The position numbers were made by a program, and so were the translations under genes. Below the pieces are notes generated by a model. That model was given only the letters and a program-made list of their open reading frames with translations, searched no databases and was not told the DNA's origin. From positions 4,402,001 to 4,466,000 of the forward strand of contig NZ_JACHMB010000001.1 in the NCBI RefSeq assembly GCF_014204795.1: DNA of 64,000 nt, written 5' to 3'. Every line of letters begins with the position of its first letter. The stretch's first letter is position 1. Shown here piece by piece: positions 25,763 through 34,880 of this stretch. The stretch is from Nonomuraea jabiensis (GTDB taxonomy: Bacteria; Actinomycetota; Actinomycetes; Streptosporangiales; Streptosporangiaceae).

Positions 25763-27148
25763 TTAACTTCGTGAGGGGCGGCGATAGAGCCAGGTCAGGC
25801 GGGGTTCGAGCACCCACTTGAAGACCGTACGGGTCTCGGGCAGGCACAGGATGATCGCCAGCGCGAAGGCGCTGGAGGCGATCGCCAGCACGCCGAGCGG
25901 CCCGAACAGCCACGGGAACTCCAGCCAGCCCATCTCCTTGGCGACCAGCACGGGGATGCCGTGCAGCAGGTAGCAGTAGAGCGTGCGGGTGCCGAGGTCG
26001 GAGAACCACGTCTCGCCCCGGGGCACCAGCGCCAGGACGGCGAAGCACATGGCCAGCGCGCACACCAGCAGCCCGGCGCGCAGGCCGAGGCCCATGTACC
26101 AGGACAGGTGGAGGTCCTGGAAGCTGGCCTTGAAGTAGAACGGGGAGAGCTTCGCCTGCGGCGCGACGAAGATCGCCACCCCCGCCGCACCCAGGATCGT
26201 GAGGACTCCCAGGATCTTGATCCACCGCCGGTTGAGCATCTCGAAGTGCTCCGGCTGCATCACCAGGCCGATCACGAAGAACGGCATGAGACCGAAGAAG
26301 CGGTCCATGCTGAAGTCGCCCTCGATCTGCGAGAACCCGGAGAGCAGGTAGACGACGATCGCCACCGGCACCGGATATTTCATCCGCTTCCACACCGGGG
26401 TGGACAGCCGCCAGAACAGCAGCGCCAGCAGGTACCAGTTGAGCCACGCCGGGTCGATGATCGTCAGGCTCCACTTCTGGCCCACCGAGACGCGGAGCAG
26501 GGCGTAGCCGACCTCGACGATCACGTACGGGACCAGGAACGTGTCGACCAGCTTGTTGGTCTTGGCGTTCGAGTTCCAGAAATTTCTGGACAAATAGCCA
26601 CTGATCAGCACGAACAGCGGCATGTGGAACGTGTAGATGAAGATGTACAGGGCCCTGGAGGAGTCGGCCGACAGCGTCGGCACCAGCGAGTGGCCGACGA
26701 CCACCAGCGCGATCAGCACGAACTTGACGTTGTCGAGGTACGGGTCGCGCTTGCGCCTGGCCGGCTGGGCCTCCTGCTTCGGCTCCGGCTGCGGCTGGGC
26801 CGGGTCGTCCGCCGGGTCATCCGCCGTGGCCTTCGGCCGCTGCCGCGAACGCCCCTCCTGCGCCGCGGGCTCGTCGGCCGCGGCGGGAGCCTTCGGGCCC
26901 TTCGCAGGGTTCTTCGCCGGGCTCTTCGTCAAAGCCTTCGCCGGGGCCTTCGCCGGGGGCTCGTCGTCCTTGATCGCGGGCTGCGGCTCGGTCAGCTCTC
27001 CCGGCGCCATCCAGTGCGGATCGGCCTCCTCGCTCCAGAACGCCTCCTCCGGCAGCGGCCAGCGGGCTCCCGTCTGGGCGGGGCCGCCGGTCTCCTCCTC
27101 GGGGCTCCGCGGAGTCGTGACCGGTAGGGAGAATCTGGTGTCAGACAC
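25763..27148 (-). CDS. Acyltransferase 3 family membrane protein with disordered N-terminus
   Basis: The 461-residue protein has a long low-complexity cytoplasmic N-terminus (about residues 1-133; Ala/Lys/Pro-rich, with AKAPAKALTKSPAKNPAK) and then an acyltransferase-3 domain of about ten membrane helices. The domain starts at RDPYLDNVKFVLIALVVVGHSL, containing the conserved His, and continues with YTFHMPLFVLISGYLSR. Such proteins O-acylate surface sugars or polyols using acyl-CoA. Start is GTG at 27148. It fits decoration of the glycopolymer made by neighbours; specificity is unknown. Confidence 0.88.
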   Translation of the reverse strand: MSDTRFSLPVTTPRSPEEETGGPAQTGARWPLPEEAFWSEEADPHWMAPGELTEPQPAIKDDEPPAKAPAKALTKSPAKNPAKGPKAPAAADEPAAQEGRSRQRPKATADDPADDPAQPQPEPKQEAQPARRKRDPYLDNVKFVLIALVVVGHSLVPTLSADSSRALYIFIYTFHMPLFVLISGYLSRNFWNSNAKTNKLVDTFLVPYVIVEVGYALLRVSVGQKWSLTIIDPAWLNWYLLALLFWRLSTPVWKRMKYPVPVAIVVYLLSGFSQIEGDFSMDRFFGLMPFFVIGLVMQPEHFEMLNRRWIKILGVLTILGAAGVAIFVAPQAKLSPFYFKASFQDLHLSWYMGLGLRAGLLVCALAMCFAVLALVPRGETWFSDLGTRTLYCYLLHGIPVLVAKEMGWLEFPWLFGPLGVLAIASSAFALAIILCLPETRTVFKWVLEPRLTWLYRRPSRS

Positions 27149-27327
27149 AGGGGAGTCGCTCAGCTTCGCTCGGGGCCGGGGAACACGACGGCAGCACGAC
27201 CAACGGATGGCCTCTCGGCTCCGGGTCGCGCTGCGTCGCCGACCCGCAACAGACTATCCCGCCCACGCGCCTCCTGTCCCTCGCGCGAGGCGAGAACGCC
27301 CGATTCCACAGGGAACTTGGAGGCTCG

Positions 27328-28980
27328 TCAGGTGCAGACGCTCTTCTGCTCGGAGGCGGTGATCGTGCTGTTGTTGACGCTGTCGGGCAGCTTGGTCACC
27401 TTCACCGAGTCGAAGTCCTCGCCCACCACCAGCTGGATCACCGGAGTGCCCTTCGGCGGGGTGCTCGTGGGGGGCGTCGCCGGCGTGTACGGCTGCGGGT
27501 TGGTGGCCGCGACCTTGCCTTCCGCGGGGGCGGGCTTGGGCACGACGGCCCCGGCCAGCGTGCCGGCGTGGTCGGGCGCCGACTCGACGGCCTTGGCGTA
27601 GTGGATCTCGGTCTTCGGCAGGCTCTTGCCGTCGGCGGCCTCGTAGTTGCCGACGCCGATGACGTTGAAGCCCTCCTTGGCGAGCTGGTCGGCGACCAGG
27701 CGGGCCTTGCCGAAGGTCTTGGTGCCGTTGAGCACCTGGACCTTCACCTGCTCGGGCTTGAGCGTCACCTTGGGCTTGGTGGTGGTACCGGTGCCGGTGC
27801 TGGCGGACGGCGCCGGGGTAGCGGGCTCGGTGTCGGTCTTGATCGAGGTGAACAGCTCGTTGGCGTCGGGCTGCTTCCAGATCACGCGGTTCTTGTCCTC
27901 GGGGTCGGGGAGCCACGGGATCGTCGTCAGCTTGACGCCGCCGGCCGTCAGCTGCTTGGCGCTCATCGCGATGTCGATGAGCTGCTCGGTGTCGTTGGCC
28001 AGCTCCGGGTCCATGGTGACCGACCCGGCCGCGGCCGCGATGAAGTCCCTGAGCTTGCCGACGTCGGTGAGCAGCTCGCTGCTGGTGGCCTTGGCGATGA
28101 CCTTGCTCAGGAAGATCTGCTGCCGCTTGATGCGCCCGATGTCGCTGCCGTCGCCGTAGTGGCGCAGGCGCACGTAGCCCAGGGCCTTCTCGCCGTTGAG
28201 CAGGCTCTTACCGGGCGGCAGGACCAGCTTGGAGCTCTTGTCGTTGACGCCGGACTTCAGGCAGATCTCGATGCCGCCGAGCGCGTCCACGATGTTCTTG
28301 AAGCCGCTGAAGTCGACCTCGGCGAAGTGGTTGACGCGGATGCCGGTGAGGGTCTCGATCGTGGAGATCGTGCAGGCGATGCCGCCGGAGCTGTACGCCG
28401 AGTTGATCATGGCCCGGCGCGGCGGCATCTCCTGCTTGGTGGTCTCGTTCTTGCACTTGGGGATCTGCACCATCGAGTCACGCGGGAAGCTGATCAGCCG
28501 CGCCTTGTCCCGGTTGGGCGAGATGTGCATGAGGATGATCGTGTCGGTCCGCTTGCCGCCCGCGTCGGCCGTCCTGGCGAGCTTCTGGCCGTACTGCGCG
28601 TTGCCCTTGCCCGCGCGGGTGTCGGAGCCGACGAGCAGGACGTTGAGCGCGCCGGTGTCCACGGGCCGGGGGTTGATGATGTCGCTGTTGACGCTCTTCT
28701 TCTTGATGTTGCTGAAGGCGTCGCGGTAGACCGTGTAGCCGGTCAGCGCGCCGGCCACCATGACCGTGGTGACGCCGATGCTGACCCAGGCCAGGATGCG
28801 CATCTTGTTCTGGCCACCGCCGCTGCCGCCGCCGCGGTGGCCGCGCGGCGGCCGGTCGTCGGGCGGGGGCGGCGGTGCCGCGGCGGCCGCTCTGCGCGCC
28901 ATCCTGCTGCCGGGCTGAGTGGGGGCAGCCCGGTAGTCCTGCCCGGAGGTGACTACGGGCACGCTCCTGTAGTCAGTCAT
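27328..28980 (-). CDS. LytR-CpsA-Psr (LCP) family glycopolymer ligase, second copy
   Basis: This 550-residue protein has a proline/glycine-rich cytoplasmic N-terminus, one membrane helix (about residues 64-84) and an extracellular LCP domain: VLLVGSDTRAG, RTDTIILMHI, LISFPRDSMVQIP, MINSAYSSGG and VRLRHYGDGSDIGRIKRQQ. A LytR_C domain (KVQVLNGTKTFGKA) and a Thr/Pro-rich tail ending in a cysteine (KSVCT) follow. ATG at 28980 is used because the frame upstream to 29037 is short and Arg-rich. Two LCP proteins in one locus suggest that one or two distinct polymers are attached to the wall. Confidence 0.92.
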   Translation of the reverse strand: MTDYRSVPVVTSGQDYRAAPTQPGSRMARRAAAAAPPPPPDDRPPRGHRGGGSGGGQNKMRILAWVSIGVTTVMVAGALTGYTVYRDAFSNIKKKSVNSDIINPRPVDTGALNVLLVGSDTRAGKGNAQYGQKLARTADAGGKRTDTIILMHISPNRDKARLISFPRDSMVQIPKCKNETTKQEMPPRRAMINSAYSSGGIACTISTIETLTGIRVNHFAEVDFSGFKNIVDALGGIEICLKSGVNDKSSKLVLPPGKSLLNGEKALGYVRLRHYGDGSDIGRIKRQQIFLSKVIAKATSSELLTDVGKLRDFIAAAAGSVTMDPELANDTEQLIDIAMSAKQLTAGGVKLTTIPWLPDPEDKNRVIWKQPDANELFTSIKTDTEPATPAPSASTGTGTTTKPKVTLKPEQVKVQVLNGTKTFGKARLVADQLAKEGFNVIGVGNYEAADGKSLPKTEIHYAKAVESAPDHAGTLAGAVVPKPAPAEGKVAATNPQPYTPATPPTSTPPKGTPVIQLVVGEDFDSVKVTKLPDSVNNSTITASEQKSVCT

Positions 28981-29124
28981 ACGTCCCCTAGCCTCACTTC
29001 TCGCGCCTGACGCGCTGGCTTCGTCGCCTCGCGCCACGAGACGAGGTCACGTACGGCGTGCCAGGTGCCATGACCGCGGGGAACGACCGTGACCCGGGCG
29101 TGATGTTTCCGCGGCAAAGCATAC

Positions 29125-30591
29125 TCAGAGCTGGACATTACGTGGAATATCATCGCCAAACTCTTTCTTGCTTTCGCACTGTCTTCGCACGTCAGGCCTG
29201 ATGCTGAGGGCCGCCGCCAAACAGGCCAGGGGCACGGCCGGCAACACGTATCGGTAGTCGAACTCCGCCGCCGCGGCCGGCGTGACCAGCAGCACCACGG
29301 CCGCCGACCAGGGCACCAGCCAGGGTGCGGGACGCCTGCGCCCGCTCCGGCGCACGACGGCCGCCACCGGGGGCACCAGCAGCACCCCCAGGAGCACCGG
29401 GCCGGGCAGCCGCACCATGTTCTGGTAGGCCCTCAGCCAGCCGGCGTAGGGCTCGACGATCTCCGTGCCGATCGCGCCCCGCTCGTAGAGCTTGGCATAG
29501 TCGGCGCCGACCTGCGCGGGATAGCGGCCAGGTGGCCCCGGCTCCGTCACCGGGAACTGGTAGTAGCCGTAGATCTCCGGATCGGGGTAGACCGGGCGGC
29601 CCCACGTGAACGTGCGGCCCAGCTCGGTCAGCACCGAGGCGGCGTAGTCGAGCGGCTGAGTGGTGATCGCCAGCGTCGCGAACCGGCCCGCCAGGTCGTC
29701 GGTCTCCTTCGTGAACGTGATCCCGGGCAGCAGCACGAGCGGGGAGTCCTTCGCCCAGATGTACTCCTGCGACGGCGGCCGCCGCTCCGGGGGCCGCGGG
29801 TCGCACAGGACGCGCAGGTCCGGCGGCGGGTCCATCCTGGCGCAGTCGGCGAACGACATCGTGCGGGCGTACAGGAAGACGCCGTTCGCGCCCACGAGCC
29901 CCACCCGCTGGTACGTGGCGTAGAACCAGGCGCCGTACGCGATGACCGGCACGAGGGCGGTGGCCAGCAGCAGCCCGGCCAGGCGCAGGCGCCCGCGCAG
30001 CACGTACCAGGCGGCCAGCAGCACGATGAGGGGCTGGCCGACGGTCCTGGTGAGGGTGGCGGCGGCCAGCAGCAGGCCGATCGCGACGACCCCGCCCGCC
30101 GCCGGGGCCCGCCGCTCCGGCACGCACAGCGCCACCGCCGCCACGACCAGGAACATGAAGAGCGTGTCCGAGACGAGCAGGTGCTCCAGCTCGATCTGGT
30201 ACGCGTCGAGCAGCACCGGCACCGTGGCCAGCGTCGCCACCCACCTCGGCGCCCTGCGCGCGCCCCGGTAGATCAGCACGCCGGTGGCCAGGCCGAGCAG
30301 GTGCTGCGCGGCCGTGACCATCCCGAAGGCGTGGAACGGCTCCAGCAGCTTCAGGAACATCGAGTAGCCCGCCGGGCGGACCAGGTCGGGACGGGGCCTG
30401 AAGACGGTGACGACGTAGGTGTAGGAGTCGGGGAACCACAGGGCCGGCCGGTAGCCGAGCATCGCCAGGGCGCGCAGGGCCGTGCCGAGGGCGAGGACCG
30501 CCAGGAACCACCCGTGCCGCCTCCAGCGGGAGGGATCCCCGACCCACGCCAGGCTGCCGCGAGCGGGCTCGTCGGCGCGAGTCTCCGCCAT
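29125..30591 (-). CDS. Polytopic membrane glycosyltransferase-like protein (GT-C type)
   Basis: The 488-residue protein has about eight to ten membrane helices and an acidic motif in the first extracellular loop (ALWFPDSYTYVVTV), as expected for GT-C enzymes that use lipid-phosphate sugars. A long extracellular loop (about residues 240-390) holds several Cys residues (ADCARMD, VLCDPR). ATG at 30591, or the GTG just before it at 30594, follows GGGAGGA; the further ATG at 30624 lacks this. It is divergent from the next GT-C gene. The donor is probably a polyprenyl-phosphate sugar, but this is inferred from topology only. Confidence 0.75.
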   Translation of the reverse strand: MAETRADEPARGSLAWVGDPSRWRRHGWFLAVLALGTALRALAMLGYRPALWFPDSYTYVVTVFRPRPDLVRPAGYSMFLKLLEPFHAFGMVTAAQHLLGLATGVLIYRGARRAPRWVATLATVPVLLDAYQIELEHLLVSDTLFMFLVVAAVALCVPERRAPAAGGVVAIGLLLAAATLTRTVGQPLIVLLAAWYVLRGRLRLAGLLLATALVPVIAYGAWFYATYQRVGLVGANGVFLYARTMSFADCARMDPPPDLRVLCDPRPPERRPPSQEYIWAKDSPLVLLPGITFTKETDDLAGRFATLAITTQPLDYAASVLTELGRTFTWGRPVYPDPEIYGYYQFPVTEPGPPGRYPAQVGADYAKLYERGAIGTEIVEPYAGWLRAYQNMVRLPGPVLLGVLLVPPVAAVVRRSGRRRPAPWLVPWSAAVVLLVTPAAAAEFDYRYVLPAVPLACLAAALSIRPDVRRQCESKKEFGDDIPRNVQL

Positions 30592-30782
30592 CACCCGCAC
30601 GTCCTCCCGCTGTCTCTCCGGCATGTCCCGTAGTGCCCACGTACGCTACCCGCCATTCAGTGAACCCCGTGCCAACCGGCCGACAAGGGGTACGCACGCC
30701 GGGTCTCCCCGGTTGCGACGAAGATCGCCCACCGTGTGGCGGAACCCGCCGGGACCTCCAGGTTGGATACGCTCGCTCACCG

Positions 30783-32813
30783 ATGGGACTCGACCGATCC
30801 GGGCGGATGCTCGCCGTGCTCTCGGTGGCGCCCGCGCTCGCCGTGGCGGGCTGGCTGCTGGCGGGGCTGCCGCTGCTGCTGCTCGGCCACTTCGCGCCGC
30901 TGCCGGCGGCGCTGCTCGGGCTGCCCGCCGCCGCGCTGCTCGGCTGGGCCGGCACCCGGCGGCTGGGCAAGGTGGTCGAGGCCACGTCCCGGCAGGTCCT
31001 GGGCGTCGTGGCGGTGGCCCTGGCGTCCGGCGTGTTCAACACGCTCATGCACACCGAGCAGATCATCGTGCGGCGGGACCCGGCCACGTACGCGCAGTAC
31101 GCGGCCTGGATCGCGGGCCACGGCTCGCTGCCCGTCCCCACGCAGGCGTGGGCGTTCGGCGGCCCGGACCCGTCGCTGATCTTCAAGAGCGTCGGGTTCT
31201 ACGCGTTCGACGGGGCGGTGGTGCCGCAGTTCATGCCGGGGCCGCCGCTCCTGTTCGCGGTCGGCGAGTGGCTGGGGGTGCCCTTCGCGATCCCGGCGGT
31301 GCTGGGCGCGCTGGCCGTGCTCACGGTGGCCGGAGTGGTGGCGCGGCTGGCGGGGGCGCGGTGGGCGGTGCCGGGCGCGGCGGCGTTCGCGGTGAGCCTG
31401 CCGATCCTCTACACCTCGCGCAGCACGTTCAGCGAGATCCCGTCGCTGATCCTGCTGTTCGGCGGGCTGGCGCTGGCGCACGACGCGCTCGCCCGGCCGG
31501 GCCGGGCCCGCGGGCTGCTGGCCGGGCTGGTGTTCGGGCTGGCCGTGCTGGTCCGGGTCGACGGGCTGCGCGACGTGCTGCCGGTGCTGGCGTTCGCGGG
31601 GCTGCTGATCGCGATGCGCCGCTTCGCCAGGCCGCAGGGGGCGCTGGGCGTGCCGCTGCTGGCCGGGCTGGTGGCGGGCGCCGGGGCCGGGATGCTCGCG
31701 GCATACCTGCTCTCCCGGCCGTACCTGGAGTATCTGTCGGGTTCGGTCAAGCCGCTGCTGGCCATCTGCGCCGCCGTCCTGGCGCTCACCGCGGTGGGCA
31801 CGGCCGCCGCCCCGCTGCTGGCCAGGATCCGGCCGCCGGCGTGGGCCCCCGCGGTCGGGGCCGGGCTCGTCGTGCTGCTCATGGCCGGCCTGTACGCGCG
31901 CCCGTGGTTCCAGACCGTGACCCGCGTGCCCGTGACGGAGGAGGACCGGCGCACGGCCCTGATGATCGCCCAGACCCAGCAGGCCAACGGCCTGCCCGTG
32001 GACGGCACCCGCCTCTACTTCGAGAACTCGCTGCACTGGGTGACCTGGTACGTCGGCCTCCCTGTGGTGGTGCTGGCCACGCTCGCGGCGGCGGTGCTGG
32101 TGCGGAGGCTGCTGCGGGACGGCGGGCCGTTCGAGTGGCTGCTGCCGCTGGCGGTGATCGGCTGGACCACCGTCACCACGCTCCTGCGCCCCGAGATCAC
32201 CCCCGACCACCCGTGGGCCGCCCGCCGCCTGGTCCCCATCGTGATCCCGGGCCTGATCCTGCTCGCCATGTACGGCCTGGCCCGGCTGCGCGACCGGCTC
32301 CGGGCGCACCCGCCGTCCTGGCCGCGCGGGCCCGGGGCGCGGCGGTGGGGGACGGCGCTCGCCGTCCTGGTCGTCCTCGTGCCGCCGGCCGTCACCTCGA
32401 TCGGGACGGCGTTCACGCCGGTCGAGCGGGGCGAGGCGGCGGCGGTGGCGGCGATGTGTGCGAAGTTCCCGCCCGACGCGTCGGTGCTGATCGTGGAGCG
32501 GGTCACCGGCGATCGGTTCACCCAGCTCGTACGCGGCATGTGCGACCGCCCGGCGGCGATCGTGGCCCGCGAGGGCACGGTGGACACCGCCCCCGAGGCG
32601 CAGGTGCGCCGGCTGATCGCACGGGTGCGCGCCGCGGGCCGCGTCCCCGTCGTGCTGGCCGCCGACGACGTCCAGGTGGCGCCGTACGGACGTCCGGTTC
32701 AGGTCATGGCCCTGGTCTCCCGCCAGGACGAACGCTCTCTCGTGGACGCCCCGAACGGCACCTGGGGCCTGCAGATTCCCGCCTGGATGGCCCTCCCCGA
32801 AGCGAACGGGTGA
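30783..32813 (+). CDS. Large polytopic membrane protein, GT-C glycosyltransferase type
   Basis: The 676-residue protein has about twelve membrane segments with an extracellular loop near residue 75 (IIVRRDPATYAQYAAWIAGHG), containing an Arg-Asp acidic pair like the GT-C catalytic loop. A soluble C-terminal part of about 120 residues (VLIVERVTGDRFTQLVRGMCDRPAA) ends the protein. ATG at 30783 is chosen; the open frame to 30633 adds 50 residues that look non-coding. It is followed by the GT2 gene at 32886, possibly providing its lipid-linked sugar donor. Confidence 0.75.
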   Translation: MGLDRSGRMLAVLSVAPALAVAGWLLAGLPLLLLGHFAPLPAALLGLPAAALLGWAGTRRLGKVVEATSRQVLGVVAVALASGVFNTLMHTEQIIVRRDPATYAQYAAWIAGHGSLPVPTQAWAFGGPDPSLIFKSVGFYAFDGAVVPQFMPGPPLLFAVGEWLGVPFAIPAVLGALAVLTVAGVVARLAGARWAVPGAAAFAVSLPILYTSRSTFSEIPSLILLFGGLALAHDALARPGRARGLLAGLVFGLAVLVRVDGLRDVLPVLAFAGLLIAMRRFARPQGALGVPLLAGLVAGAGAGMLAAYLLSRPYLEYLSGSVKPLLAICAAVLALTAVGTAAAPLLARIRPPAWAPAVGAGLVVLLMAGLYARPWFQTVTRVPVTEEDRRTALMIAQTQQANGLPVDGTRLYFENSLHWVTWYVGLPVVVLATLAAAVLVRRLLRDGGPFEWLLPLAVIGWTTVTTLLRPEITPDHPWAARRLVPIVIPGLILLAMYGLARLRDRLRAHPPSWPRGPGARRWGTALAVLVVLVPPAVTSIGTAFTPVERGEAAAVAAMCAKFPPDASVLIVERVTGDRFTQLVRGMCDRPAAIVAREGTVDTAPEAQVRRLIARVRAAGRVPVVLAADDVQVAPYGRPVQVMALVSRQDERSLVDAPNGTWGLQIPAWMALPEANG

Positions 32814-32885
32814 TCTTGGAAGTGGGAGCTCCCAGTGGGCGCGCGTGGACTCGGCTTTGAGTTGGGCAGAGTACCCTCAAGGCCC

Positions 32886-33815
32886 GTGAGCACGCTTGAG
32901 ACCCCGAAGAGTGGACCCGCCGTGGAAGAAGCGCCGTACGTCACGATCGTTCTCCCCTGCTACAACGAGCAGGATCACGTCATCGATGAAGTCGAGCGCA
33001 TCACCCGGGCCATGGACTCCAGCGGCTACACCTACGAGCTCGTGGCCGTGGACGACTGCTCGACCGACGCGACGCTGGCCCGGCTGAAGCAGGCCGCTCC
33101 CGACTATCCCCACCTGCGCATCCGCGCCTTCCACCGCAACGGCGGCGCGGGCACCGTGCGGCGCATCGGCACGCAGGAGGCCAGGGGCGAGATCGTCGTC
33201 TGGACCGACGCCGACATGACCTACCCCAACGAGCGCATCCCCGAGCTGGTGCAGATCCTGGAGAAGGATCCGATGATCGACCAGGTGGTCGGCGCGCGCA
33301 CCAGCGAGGAGGGCTCGCACAAGCTGCTGCGGGTCCCCGCCAAGTGGGTGATCCGCAAGGTGGCGGAGAAGCTGGCCGGGCAGAAGATCCCCGACCTCAA
33401 CTCGGGCCTGCGGGCCTTCCGCAGGACGGTGGCCAAGCCCTATCTGCGGCTGCTCCCGCCCGGGTTCTCGTGCGTGACGACGATCACGCTGTCGTTCCTG
33501 TCCAACCAGCACGACATCTACTACCTGCCGATCGACTACGCCAAGCGGGCCGGGAAGTCGAAGTTCAGCTTCGTGTCCGACGCGTACCGCTACATCCTGC
33601 AGGTGCTGCGGATGATCATGTACTTCAACCCGCTCAAGGTGCTCATGCCGCCCGCGTTGTGGCTGGTGGGCATCGGGTTCGTGAAGGGTGTGTGGGACAT
33701 GATCCTGCACCCGTTCTACTTCCCGGCCAACACCGTGATGATCTTCCTGTCCGGGCTGCTGATCGGGTCGGTGGCGCTGCTCGCCGACCTGATCGTGCGG
33801 TCGCGGGGGGAGTAG
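32886..33815 (+). CDS. Polyprenyl-phosphate glycosyltransferase (DPM1/ArnC-like GT2)
   Basis: The 309-residue GT2 enzyme has VTIVLPCYNEQDHVIDEV, a DD metal pair (VAVDDCSTD), the DADMTYPNERI catalytic block, and DLNSGLRAFRR, typical of polyprenyl-phosphate mannosyl/glucosyl transferases. Two C-terminal membrane helices (about 255-300) anchor it. GTG at 32886 is the best start; upstream residues to 32835 are not conserved in character. It likely charges a polyprenyl phosphate with a sugar for the neighbouring GT-C proteins. Only 3 nt separate it from the next GT gene. Confidence 0.87.
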   Translation: MSTLETPKSGPAVEEAPYVTIVLPCYNEQDHVIDEVERITRAMDSSGYTYELVAVDDCSTDATLARLKQAAPDYPHLRIRAFHRNGGAGTVRRIGTQEARGEIVVWTDADMTYPNERIPELVQILEKDPMIDQVVGARTSEEGSHKLLRVPAKWVIRKVAEKLAGQKIPDLNSGLRAFRRTVAKPYLRLLPPGFSCVTTITLSFLSNQHDIYYLPIDYAKRAGKSKFSFVSDAYRYILQVLRMIMYFNPLKVLMPPALWLVGIGFVKGVWDMILHPFYFPANTVMIFLSGLLIGSVALLADLIVRSRGE

Positions 33816-33818
33816 CGC

Positions 33819-34880
33819 GTGCGGATCGCGATCGTCGGCCCGACCTATCCGTACAAGGGGGGCGGGGCCCAGCACACCACCGAGCTGGCGCACCGCCTCG
33901 CGGCCCAGGGCCACGACGTGGTGATCGAGTCGTGGCGGGCGCAGTACCCGTCGTTCCTCTACCCGGGGCAGCAGACGATCTCCGCGCCTGAGGGCACGCC
34001 TTTCCCGAAGACCCTGCGCAGGCTCGACTGGCGGCGTCCCGACGGGTGGGTGTCCGCCGGGAGGCGGCTGAGGTCGGCGGATCTGGTGGTGCTGGCCGTG
34101 CTGAGCCCGGTGCAGGTTCCTGCCTATTTGGGGATTTTGTACGGAATAAGGCGAAAAGTCAGGACTATTGCCCTCTGTCACAACGTGCTGCCCCACGAGC
34201 GCAAGCCGTACGACGAGCCGCTCATGAAGGCGCTGCTCAAGCGGGTCGACGGGGTGCTGACCCACTCCGAGCAGCAGGCCGGGCTGGCCAGGGGCCTGAC
34301 GGGCAGTCCGGTCAGCGTGGCGGCGCTGCCGCCGCACCTGCCCTCCACCAACGCCGAGAAGTCCACCCAGGTCCATCGCCGGTTGCTGTTCTTCGGCATC
34401 GTGCGGCCGTACAAGGGGCTGGATCTGCTGCTCAGGGCGCTGCCCGACGGGATCTCGCTGACGGTCGCGGGGGAGTTCTGGGGCGGGCTGGAGGAGACGC
34501 GGGCGCTGGTCGCCGAGCTGGGCCTCGGTGACCGGGTCGAGCTGCGGCCCGGCTACGTGGCCGCCGAGGACGTGCCGGGGCTGTTCGCCAGGGCGGACGC
34601 GCTCGTGCTCCCGTACCGGAACGCGACCGCCAGCCAGAACGTCTGGCTCGGCCACGAGCACGGCGTGCCGGTGATCGCCACCCGCGTCGGCGCGCTCGCC
34701 GACCACGTCACCGACGGCGTGGACGGGCTGCTGGTCGAGCCGGGCGACGCCGGGGCGCTGCGCGCGGCGATCGAGCGCTTCTACGCCTCGGGCGAGCCCG
34801 AGAGGTTGCGGTCGGGCGTCAAGGCCGTCGACCCCGAGCCGTTCTGGTCGGCGTACGCGGGGGCGCTGCTGGCCGCCTGA
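33819..34880 (+). CDS. GT4 family glycosyltransferase
   Basis: This 353-residue GT-B enzyme begins MRIAIVGPTYPYKGGGAQHTT, the acceptor/donor glycine loop, and ends with the donor-binding block ADALVLPYRNATASQNVWLGHEHGVPVIATRVGALADHV. GTG at 33819 follows the upstream stop by 3 nt, so the pair is probably co-translated. A stretch at about 34115-34185 is noticeably less GC-rich than the surroundings. The last 100 nt overlap the convergent flippase-like gene in antisense. The sugar donor is unknown. Confidence 0.87.
   Translation: MRIAIVGPTYPYKGGGAQHTTELAHRLAAQGHDVVIESWRAQYPSFLYPGQQTISAPEGTPFPKTLRRLDWRRPDGWVSAGRRLRSADLVVLAVLSPVQVPAYLGILYGIRRKVRTIALCHNVLPHERKPYDEPLMKALLKRVDGVLTHSEQQAGLARGLTGSPVSVAALPPHLPSTNAEKSTQVHRRLLFFGIVRPYKGLDLLLRALPDGISLTVAGEFWGGLEETRALVAELGLGDRVELRPGYVAAEDVPGLFARADALVLPYRNATASQNVWLGHEHGVPVIATRVGALADHVTDGVDGLLVEPGDAGALRAAIERFYASGEPERLRSGVKAVDPEPFWSAYAGALLAA

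Noticed and set aside
24744..26474. GT4 gene extended to 26474 as one 576-residue protein
   Set aside because: Residues before ATG 25706 are opposite-phase shadow of the acyltransferase with no membrane or GT pattern.
29192..31186. A 664-codon minus-strand frame over the two GT-C genes
   Set aside because: Overlaps the real membrane-protein genes; no hydrophobic pattern in its own translation.
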